Source of the DNA: a virus
Virus record (IMG/VR): IMGVR_UViG_3300018405_000014
Location: 1-64,000 of that record
DNA length: 64,000 nucleotides
Direction: 5' to 3' (one strand)
Each line of letters begins with the position of its first letter. Position 1 is the stretch's first letter. The translations under genes and the position numbers were made by a program. This document shows, piece by piece, positions 53,012-60,056 of this stretch. The notes under the pieces are model-generated. The model saw nothing but the letters and a program-made list of their open reading frames with translations. It was not told where the DNA came from and made no database searches.

Positions 53012-53602
53012 ATGCAGTTTAACGATGAGTCATTCATCTACCGCATCATGGGGATCGATAACGGCTCGTCTATGTTAGGGATGGTGGTGACAGACCTGGA
53101 TTTGCGTACTGGATTGTACGAGGTCGTCACTGCCGAAACCTTCGTGGCCGAGAAGATCCTAAAGGACTACCAGGGGTTGGTTTCATCGCACGGGGCTCGT
53201 TGGGCACGTCAGCACGCATTGCAAGATGCGGTGGCCAGTGCATTGCGATTCTTTAACCCGCATGTCGTGGCTGTGGAGACTCCATTCTTCATGCCACGTC
53301 GGGTACAGAGCTTTGAAACCCTGACAGAGATGATGATTTTCATTCGACTGGCTGTAGAAGATTACGGTCTAGGCAGTGACATTATCCGCGTCACCCCTGG
53401 TCAAGCCAAGCGGGCTGTTCAGCCTGCTAACTTCACCATGAAAAAGGCAGTCATGAAGGACTGCGTTCTTAGAATGGAAAACATCCATTATCGAGAGGGA
53501 ATCCACAAAGACGCGCTGACGGAACACGAGTACGATGCAATCGCTGTGGCCGTGGCCCATGGTCGAGATGTGAGAAGTGCGACGGGTTTCGTCAAGCCAT
53601 AG
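53012..53602 (+). CDS. RuvC-like Holliday junction resolvase
   Basis: A 196-residue RNase H-fold nuclease. D16 lies in MGIDNGSSMLG, E89 in VVAVETPFF and D175 in EHEYDAIAVAVAHG, the carboxylates of RuvC-type resolvases. The length fits the phage and poxvirus RuvC group. It would resolve branched DNA before packaging, and its place among head genes fits that. It is followed by small membrane-protein genes. Confidence 0.85.
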   Translation: MQFNDESFIYRIMGIDNGSSMLGMVVTDLDLRTGLYEVVTAETFVAEKILKDYQGLVSSHGARWARQHALQDAVASALRFFNPHVVAVETPFFMPRRVQSFETLTEMMIFIRLAVEDYGLGSDIIRVTPGQAKRAVQPANFTMKKAVMKDCVLRMENIHYREGIHKDALTEHEYDAIAVAVAHGRDVRSATGFVKP

Positions 53603-53620
53603 ACCATGAGGGGCGTCGTG

Positions 53621-54088
53621 ATGCTACTGTCTGACGTGATAAAGGTAATTGGTGACGATGAGCTCGAAGAGTTTCCGTGGGGGGGCGTGGTTGTCGATAC
53701 TGTCAACCTATTCGTCACTGAAGAATTTCGTTTGAAGCTGTCTTCAACCGGCCACGATGTTGACCGCGCCCTGAATTCTCTGGGTGCGGATGTGAAGGAT
53801 CTGGTGCTTAGGGCCAACCTGGACACCAGTCAATGCCGTATCACTGCCCCAGTGGGCGGTGGCATGGTAGTAGAGTTTGAAGAGACTACACCTGAAGATG
53901 AAACACGTAAGCTATGCAAGGCCATGAAGAGTCCGGTCTTTGTCGTAGTGGCGGTGGTGGTGATGATGATGATTATAGTCGCAATGATTATGATCAGTCT
54001 CCTGCCAGGAAACAGACCAATCGACCGGTCCGAGGTGTTTTCAGAGGCGGTTAGGATCTTCTTCCCGTCCCTATTAAACCTACCGTGA
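53621..54088 (+). CDS. Single-span membrane protein (possible lysis or membrane factor)
   Basis: A 155-residue protein starting MLLSDVIKVIG with GAGGGGCGTCGTG before the ATG; an ATG five codons earlier is also in frame. Residues 1-100 are soluble and acidic; then VFVVVAVVVMMMIIVAMIMI forms one strong membrane helix, followed by a short polar tail. Topology is like a membrane-anchored accessory. Its position just before another single-span protein (54099) suggests a pair. A holin or pre-lysis role is a guess. Confidence 0.6.
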   Translation: MLLSDVIKVIGDDELEEFPWGGVVVDTVNLFVTEEFRLKLSSTGHDVDRALNSLGADVKDLVLRANLDTSQCRITAPVGGGMVVEFEETTPEDETRKLCKAMKSPVFVVVAVVVMMMIIVAMIMISLLPGNRPIDRSEVFSEAVRIFFPSLLNLP

Positions 54089-54098
54089 GTAACGGACT

Positions 54099-54302
54099 AT
54101 GGGTACTGTTGAACCTGTAACACCACCTGAGAACAAACGTGGATTTGCTTTCTACGTCAAGATGGCCATTCTGGCTGTCGTATTGTTGGTTGTACTTTCT
54201 GAAATTGTTATATCGCAGCGCGCGGGAACCTCATTCAACATGGAGATGCTCGATAAGCTTCTCGATACCTTATTGACCCTGCTGGCCCCGACTCCTGAAT
54301 GA
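54099..54302 (+). CDS. Small single-span membrane protein
   Basis: A 67-residue protein starting MGTVEPVTPPENKRG. A membrane helix (VKMAILAVVLLVVLSEIVI) spans about residues 20-38, followed by an amphipathic segment. It ends just before the hairpin at 54311. Small size and single helix fit a phage holin-like or regulatory membrane peptide, but nothing specific is recognised. Confidence 0.55.
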   Translation: MGTVEPVTPPENKRGFAFYVKMAILAVVLLVVLSEIVISQRAGTSFNMEMLDKLLDTLLTLLAPTPE

Positions 54303-54310
54303 TGTACAGA

Positions 54311-54356
54311 CATAGAGCCTCCTAGAGCCCCTTCAAAGGCTCTAGGAGGCTCTATG
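54311..54356. terminator. Long perfect hairpin, bidirectional terminator
   Basis: A 19-bp perfect stem (54311-54329 with 54338-54356) with an 8-nt loop. Its outer ends are CATA and TATG, here fully part of the stem. It separates the converging genes 54099-54302 and 54364-55002. Confidence 0.85.
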
Positions 54357-54363
54357 CGGCACG

Positions 54364-55002
54364 TTAGTGCTTCTTGCGATGCATCGGGTTGCTTACCTCA
54401 AAAGAGTTCTTAAACAGCGTCCTGACGAACTCTGCATCTTCCTGGGTCTTGATGCCGGGTTTGATCACGCGGATGTCTTCCAGGGCAAAGGGAATCTCCA
54501 CCTCTTCGATCTTCACACCATCCGGTACTTCCAGATCGATCTTGACCATCGATTGCTGGACACCCTCGGCATCTTCAAAGACGTCCACTTCAAGCACCAA
54601 GTCACTGTCCTTGACCGGGAAGAAGTAACGGGTCTTTTTCAGACCAGTGGGTACCAAGGAACGGAAGATAGCGAATGTATCGGCCGAGATCTCCATTTCA
54701 TTCTCTTGATTGCCGTCGGGTTGTTTGACCTTGATGGTTTGGGTGTAGACAGGCTCACCGTCCCCGGTCTTTGTCATGCGGACACGGATGTTACCGTTTA
54801 TGCCCGTATCACCCCCTACGTTGCAGGGCATGCCCCATTGTTCCTGGAACTCCTGACGGTCTGCCGACTTGGCCAGTGCTTCAAGGTCCTTGACTTTACC
54901 GTAGATCTCATATTCCCGTTCCTGGACCGTAGCCCCTTCTGCATTACTCTCCAAGCTGACGGCGTAGACGGGCGCCATGGCTTGTTTGAGGATTGTGTTC
55001 AT
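54364..55002 (-). CDS. CYTH-like (triphosphate tunnel) domain protein
   Basis: A 212-residue protein starting MNTILKQAMAPV, AGGAC upstream. The pattern REYEIYGK near residue 25, NIRVRMT near 64, YTQTIKVK near 78, LVLEVDVFED near 128 and VKIDLEVPD near 145 follows the strand order of CYTH/triphosphate tunnel enzymes (ExExK, RxR, TxK, ExDxF, ExE). These bind phosphate-rich nucleotides and metal. The match is by eye, and the typical first ExExK is changed to EYEIYGK. Possible function in nucleotide or RNA end metabolism. Confidence 0.55.
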   Translation of the reverse strand: MNTILKQAMAPVYAVSLESNAEGATVQEREYEIYGKVKDLEALAKSADRQEFQEQWGMPCNVGGDTGINGNIRVRMTKTGDGEPVYTQTIKVKQPDGNQENEMEISADTFAIFRSLVPTGLKKTRYFFPVKDSDLVLEVDVFEDAEGVQQSMVKIDLEVPDGVKIEEVEIPFALEDIRVIKPGIKTQEDAEFVRTLFKNSFEVSNPMHRKKH

Positions 55003-55054
55003 GATAATGTCCTGTAGACGTAAGACCGACAAAAAAAGAAATGCACCATAGAAT

Positions 55055-55084
55055 GACAGGGAAAGGCCGAAGCCCTCCCCTGTC
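55055..55084. terminator. Imperfect hairpin
   Basis: GACAGGG and CCCTGTC with inner GGC/GCC make a bulged stem. It follows the minus-strand gene 55102-57018 and may end that transcript before 54364-55002. Confidence 0.5.
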
Positions 55085-55101
55085 ACCCTGTGGCGTATGA
55101 C

Positions 55102-57018
55102 TTAAGCCAGACGGATACCTACGATGTCGCGGGCACCACTGATGGCCACCAGCTCGAAGCACAGGTTGTCAGCGGTCATCATGTAGATGTGCCCTGCGCC
55201 AGCCAGACGGCGTGCGGTGGCATACAGCTGCACCAGAACTTCAGCCAACTGCGGTTGTGCACCGGCCCCAGTCTTATTGGGGGTGCGCACTTCCTCAGAG
55301 ACCAGCCCGAATTCTTCAGAGCTCACCTTGACATGGATCATGCCCAGCGGCTTGAACAACACCGCGACATTTTCACGGAACTGACGGTAGGCTTCCGGAT
55401 CTTCTTCAGCGATCGGCAGCGTGTCCGTGCACTCCATGAACTCCATACGCATGGCCTCATCGGTCAGCGGCGTCAGGCTCAGCAGCAGGTTGCGGGTACG
55501 GCTGAGGAACTGTGCTGCATAGCCGGCACCGAACTTCTTGAACCGACCGCAATTGAGCAGGTCTTCAAAGTCCTCAACAAAGCTGGTGATCTTCAGGCCC
55601 GACAGACCAAACTGATCCAGGACTGCACGGTTCACCTCGTCGGTGTAATGCTTGTCCAGGTAGTTCATCACGTTTTCAGCGATGTTGCCACGCAGTGTCT
55701 TCAGGCGCTTTTGCAGCACCAGTAGATCCGCTTCGCTTTCATTCAGCGCTTTGATGGAATCCAGCGCTTTGATGGTCTCCTTGTCAGCGGGCAGTTGGAC
55801 AGCTACAAACTTGGATGTCACAGTGATGTGTTCATCCTGCTTTTGCGCAGCACCGGCCGCCTGAAGGGCAGCTTCTTCCAAGCTGGAAACTGCCTCAGTG
55901 CCAGACACACTGTGGACACTGTTCAGTTTCAGGTCATCGAGCACGTACTTGCGGACAGCTTCTTCCACATTCTTCAGTGCATCGAGGTCAACCACATCTA
56001 GGTCGTTGCTGGGGAACAGGTCATCACCGCTTTCACGGTCAGACACAGAACGAACTTGGTTGGGGCGGGTCATGTTGCGGATTTCGTGGGCGTACTCGAC
56101 CAGGTCTCCAGTCACGGCTAGGAACTCCTCTCGGACAGAGCCGTCCTTGCCCTTAACAAGGAAGCAGACTTCCTGGTCGGGATCGTAGGTACGGCGGGTG
56201 TGTTGTTTGGGTGACCAAGTCCAGGCGAACTTGGAACGGTGGGCCAGCTGCCAGTTCTCGCCGTTGACCCAGAAGTCATCGTACGGACGATCTACATTGA
56301 AATCAGGGCCGTCAGACTTCTGAGTTTCAGCAACCGGTTCTTGACGCACGGTTGTCGGGATGTCAGTCCGCGCCACATCGACGCGCCCTTGACTAATACC
56401 CGATGCCTCTTGACCGAACCCGGCGCGGCGTGGTTGTTGCTCGTCACGGTTAAACAGGCTAGCACGCGGCTGTTCAGCCTGCGGGACCGCTGGTCGACGA
56501 GAAAAGATGCTGTTGCTACCCCGGACATCACGCTGAGGTTCGTTGCGGCTAAACACCGAACCTGCACGCGAGCCCACGACACGGTTATCGCCACGCTCAA
56601 AGACGCTACGGCGGTCACCACCAAAGACACCCGAGGAACGACCGGTGCCGGCACTGCGGCCCTGGATACGTGCCAGCAGGGTGTTCCACTTATCCTCGTG
56701 ACGACGCATGTCGGTGTAGATGTCATCCGGAGCGGAGTCAACAAAATCCGGATCACTCATACCGAAGGCGCCCACATGACTGTCGACGATGTCGACGATC
56801 ACGTCACGGACGATAGCTTCTTCGTTCGAGCTACGCGAGGTGCGCAGGTCGTTGTCTGCCACGACGGCAATCACATCCACCAGCTGATTCATCTCGCTGT
56901 TGTTGTAATTCTGAGCCGACATGTAGCGCGCGTACTCACGACGAAGGCTGTTGGAACTGGCCCGGTTCTCGATGTAATCGATAGTGCGGTCGTAGACGTA
57001 GTTGATCAAGTCGCTCAT
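55102..57018 (-). CDS. Virion-type protein with disordered FxR-repeat region
   Basis: A 638-residue protein starting MSDLINYVYDRTID. Residues 1-110 are helical. Residues about 125-205 are low complexity with a repeated short motif S-V/I/L-F-x-R: SVFERGD, SVFSRNE, SIFSRRP, SLFNRDE and a GVFGGDR variant. Residues 240-638 are globular. The FxR repeats look like a flexible docking region. No enzyme motif is evident. It follows the RNAP beta N-terminal gene by 23 bp on the same strand. Confidence 0.65.
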   Translation of the reverse strand: MSDLINYVYDRTIDYIENRASSNSLRREYARYMSAQNYNNSEMNQLVDVIAVVADNDLRTSRSSNEEAIVRDVIVDIVDSHVGAFGMSDPDFVDSAPDDIYTDMRRHEDKWNTLLARIQGRSAGTGRSSGVFGGDRRSVFERGDNRVVGSRAGSVFSRNEPQRDVRGSNSIFSRRPAVPQAEQPRASLFNRDEQQPRRAGFGQEASGISQGRVDVARTDIPTTVRQEPVAETQKSDGPDFNVDRPYDDFWVNGENWQLAHRSKFAWTWSPKQHTRRTYDPDQEVCFLVKGKDGSVREEFLAVTGDLVEYAHEIRNMTRPNQVRSVSDRESGDDLFPSNDLDVVDLDALKNVEEAVRKYVLDDLKLNSVHSVSGTEAVSSLEEAALQAAGAAQKQDEHITVTSKFVAVQLPADKETIKALDSIKALNESEADLLVLQKRLKTLRGNIAENVMNYLDKHYTDEVNRAVLDQFGLSGLKITSFVEDFEDLLNCGRFKKFGAGYAAQFLSRTRNLLLSLTPLTDEAMRMEFMECTDTLPIAEEDPEAYRQFRENVAVLFKPLGMIHVKVSSEEFGLVSEEVRTPNKTGAGAQPQLAEVLVQLYATARRLAGAGHIYMMTADNLCFELVAISGARDIVGIRLA

Positions 57019-57041
57019 GGTGTACTCCAGATCTGGTAAAC

Positions 57042-58676
57042 TTAGGTGCGTCGGATCAGTGCTTGCGTATGATCCAAGATAGGTTTGAACTCAGGTACCT
57101 CTTCGGTCGTATGTCGAGGTCCCAGACGGATACACGGATTGAACCGGTTGTTTCCGATGGGGGTTGACTTCGGCAGTACGCCGAACCCTGTGACAGCAGC
57201 GAAGGAGGAGTCCAAGTACATGGTGGGGCCAATCGGCTTGGCATCTTGGCTTTTACCCCGGCCGTGGGTATCGGTCTGCTGAACAATCACACTCGTGATC
57301 TTAAAGAACATGTTGTCACTCGGGTTGGACACCGAGGAGACTTCGGGATGTTCGGCAGCGGAACTGATGCCATGGATCAACCATGGGTTGAAATACTTGC
57401 GAAGAATATCCTCGTACTCCTTGTTGGTGAGGGTCTTCTTGGAATTGCCGGTGATCTTGAACAGGAACTCGAACACATTGTTGTTGATGTTACGCAGCAG
57501 ATAGCGCAGCACTTCGAGACGCTTGTTGTACAGGCAGGCCTCCTGGCCTCGCTTGCTGTTCAACATGTTCTGCATCTCTTTCATGATGTGGGCCATCAGG
57601 TCGTACAGATCGCTGCAGTCGATGTTCACTTCCTTCAGTGTCTTGATGGTTTCTTGGTCCACATAACCATCGAGCGACTTCAGGTGAATGTCAATTTCAC
57701 TGACCAGCTTGCCGTAGTTGTTGCTTTCACCCCAGAGAATGAACGCGAGGAATACACGCCACCACCAAGTATCATTCAGATCCTTGACGTCTTCCACGTA
57801 CTCTGGGAAATGGTCAATCACGTAGAAGAACCCTGCCGCCATCGAACTGGCCAGCTCACTCCATGATCCGCGGTCTATCAGCATGATAAAGTCGGTGGCA
57901 ATGGCTTCGTAGTTACGACGTGGGTTCACGCCCCGCGGGGCTTTACGCATCGAGCTGACCTTGACCCAATATTCTTCAGGATAGGCTTCCGGGTCGTAAT
58001 CTTGCTGGCGCATGACCACCGGTCTGGTGCCGGTGTACTTTTCAAACGCCTCGTACAACCCATACTTACAGAACAGGTAATGTGGAAGGGAACTGAAGAC
58101 ATACCCCAGGCGAATCAGATCGCTACGGTTGCGTGCCTTCTTGTTGTGCAGCTGGGAGTACACCACCTGCTCCTTGACCCGCAGACCATCGATCACCACG
58201 GTGTAGCTTTCGCGGTTAAACGACATCGGTGCACGCGGGATGCGGATGAACACACTGTTCTCTTCGATCTCGAAAGCAATGTCGCCCATGACGGGTGCCA
58301 CTGCAAACGGTTTACCTGAAATGTAAAGCATGCCTGCCTGTCCCACATATGGCAGGTACATGTACATTGGGGCAAGTTCTTTGCCCTGATTCCTGAACCG
58401 ATACTTCACCAAATACACCGAGGTGTGCGCGATGTCGTAGATCCGGTTATTGCCCGAGCGCGCCCGAGTAATGACGTTATACGTTTCCAACGGCGAACAG
58501 CGCTCACTCCCGATAAATTCGAACCCATCCGGATACTGGGACTCACCGCAACGGATGCGGCTATCAATGTAGGCCTTGGCGTGCGGGACGTCCTTACAGG
58601 CAATCCCTTTGACCACATCCTCATTGAACACTGGCGCACGTTTGCGGTGAGAGTATTCGAATAATGCGGAGTCCAT
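57042..58676 (-). CDS. RNA polymerase beta subunit, N-terminal part (phiKZ-like, split)
   Basis: A 544-residue protein starting MDSALFEYSHRKRAP. The segment MYMYLPYVGQAGMLYISGKPF, then VAPVMGDIAFEIEENSVFIRIPR and VVIDGLRVKEQVVYSQLHNK, corresponds to the start of RNAP beta, where G-T-F-I-I-N-G is followed by V-x-S-Q-L. The N-terminal beta subunits of phiKZ-like RNAPs have this form and about this length. In phiKZ the non-virion beta N-terminal protein (gp123) is encoded close to the major capsid gene (gp120), as here. Transcription of phage genes after infection is the expected role. The other halves are not all in the window. Confidence 0.6.
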   Translation of the reverse strand: MDSALFEYSHRKRAPVFNEDVVKGIACKDVPHAKAYIDSRIRCGESQYPDGFEFIGSERCSPLETYNVITRARSGNNRIYDIAHTSVYLVKYRFRNQGKELAPMYMYLPYVGQAGMLYISGKPFAVAPVMGDIAFEIEENSVFIRIPRAPMSFNRESYTVVIDGLRVKEQVVYSQLHNKKARNRSDLIRLGYVFSSLPHYLFCKYGLYEAFEKYTGTRPVVMRQQDYDPEAYPEEYWVKVSSMRKAPRGVNPRRNYEAIATDFIMLIDRGSWSELASSMAAGFFYVIDHFPEYVEDVKDLNDTWWWRVFLAFILWGESNNYGKLVSEIDIHLKSLDGYVDQETIKTLKEVNIDCSDLYDLMAHIMKEMQNMLNSKRGQEACLYNKRLEVLRYLLRNINNNVFEFLFKITGNSKKTLTNKEYEDILRKYFNPWLIHGISSAAEHPEVSSVSNPSDNMFFKITSVIVQQTDTHGRGKSQDAKPIGPTMYLDSSFAAVTGFGVLPKSTPIGNNRFNPCIRLGPRHTTEEVPEFKPILDHTQALIRRT

Positions 58677-58694
58677 TGGCTACCCCTTGTTCTG

Positions 58695-59825
58695 TCAGGC
58701 TTTGGCTGATATTTTAGACAATACCCCGTAAAGAGTAATGGCTGCCCCTACGATCGCAACGATCGTCTTAGCCCATTCGACATAATTACGCCGCATCGCG
58801 GCTTCCCTGTCTTGCTGAGCTTTGCTGTAAGCCCCTTCATTACGTAAGTTCTGAAGTGTCTTCTCTACCTCGAGCTGTTCGGTCCTGATCTTGGATTCCT
58901 CCAGTTTCCGAATCGTCATGTCGCGCTCGATCATCCCCTTCGCCATCTCGGTGATCGGGCCACCGTTGATAGCGTCTTCCACGGTCCGGTGTAGTCCGAA
59001 CTTCTTATCTGCCTCTTCGAAGGTGTACGAACGGTTGATCACTTCACTGACCACCCGCCCTTCATCCACCGGCTTACGGCAGACCACATGAATCCCAGTC
59101 GGGTAGGACAGGTCCCGCTCCACCGGAATCATGAATACATCGCCACCCACATTGATGTAGCGCGTCCCGCGCTGCACCTGATGGGCATTGTCCACAGCTT
59201 TAAGCATGAAACCAAAAGTCGCCTCACCCATGCCAGGCGCTATGTCCTGCAGGGTCCGTTCATCGCGCTTGATCTTGTCAAACGGATGGCGGGCTCCACG
59301 GTCTGCGACCCACTCTACCAGAAGATCGACATCCGGCATATAGCAACGCCCGGAGGCGTCTGTCATGTCGCGCCAATAGATGACATACTCTACACTGGCA
59401 CTCACGAACTGCTGAGTGTTTGCATGCAGTGCACCGTCGTAGGCCCTGATCCAATACTGGGTCTCACGGTCATCCAGGTTAGGACGGGTCCGTAACGTAT
59501 CAAGAGCCCGTTCCATGGATGCCTTGCTCATGGTGTGCGTGACACAGACGATGAATTCATCGCCACTGCCATTACCGATCGGCGGAACCACAATAGCGGT
59601 ACCGTCTCGACTGGTCACAACAACGTCACGCTCCATGTAGTTGTAATAGTTGGTGGTGACATACGGAGCACCCCTCACTCCTCGCTCATGGTCCGCACTG
59701 GCTCTTCTTATCCGCGTAGCGTTTCGCTGCTGATAAGGAAGATCTTCACGTTCGAGGTGAGCGGGATTCTGAGTGCTATGTGGGTACCTATTAAAGCGAT
59801 TATCGATGCGAGTGACGTCGTCCAT
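58695..59825 (-). CDS. Virion-type protein with C-terminal membrane helix
   Basis: A 376-residue protein starting MDDVTRIDNRFNRY. Residues 50-270 are alpha/beta; 270-340 form a charged helix (QDREAAMRRNYVEW); WAKTIVAIVGAAITLYGVL near residues 348-368 is a membrane-type helix. It lies between the capsid gene and the polymerase gene. It could be a head or ejection protein that inserts into the membrane. Family not recognised. Confidence 0.6.
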   Translation of the reverse strand: MDDVTRIDNRFNRYPHSTQNPAHLEREDLPYQQRNATRIRRASADHERGVRGAPYVTTNYYNYMERDVVVTSRDGTAIVVPPIGNGSGDEFIVCVTHTMSKASMERALDTLRTRPNLDDRETQYWIRAYDGALHANTQQFVSASVEYVIYWRDMTDASGRCYMPDVDLLVEWVADRGARHPFDKIKRDERTLQDIAPGMGEATFGFMLKAVDNAHQVQRGTRYINVGGDVFMIPVERDLSYPTGIHVVCRKPVDEGRVVSEVINRSYTFEEADKKFGLHRTVEDAINGGPITEMAKGMIERDMTIRKLEESKIRTEQLEVEKTLQNLRNEGAYSKAQQDREAAMRRNYVEWAKTIVAIVGAAITLYGVLSKISAKA

Positions 59826-60056
59826 AGATGAACACCATTATTTAAAAAATTACTACGGAATCGTGTGATTTTATTTCTTTTGATACTGATGACTGACTGC
59901 GTGCCATCAGTCTAATGGCAATCGCTTATTTCCTTGATCACATCGATAATGTATCGCTCTATTTCGCTTCAATGGATTCTGGACATGCGGCATAAAAAGC
60001 GGACCGAAGCCCGCTTTTTATTTGCGTCACTAGGACACCCAGTCAACCCTTACGGA
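59826..60056. other. Intergenic region with a bidirectional terminator
   Basis: No gene is seen here. AAAAAGCGG (59994-60002) and CCGCTTTTT (60011-60019) form a 9-bp stem with a run of A on the left and T on the right, so it terminates on both strands; CATA precedes it. Nearer to 59825 an AT-rich stretch and the repeat ACTGATG/CATCAGT (59885-59891 with 59905-59911) could hold the promoter for 58695-59825. Confidence 0.6.
59994..60019. terminator. Intrinsic terminator after major capsid gene
   Basis: AAAAAGCGG-ACCGAAGC-CCGCTTTTT. On the minus strand it follows the capsid gene stop (60057) by about 38 nt and ends with a T-run, a textbook terminator. Confidence 0.8.

Noticed and set aside
52060-53037. 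A 325-codon minus-strand frame opposite 52102-52977
   Set aside because: It lacks a ribosome binding site and any motif; the plus-strand gene continues the structural gene run.
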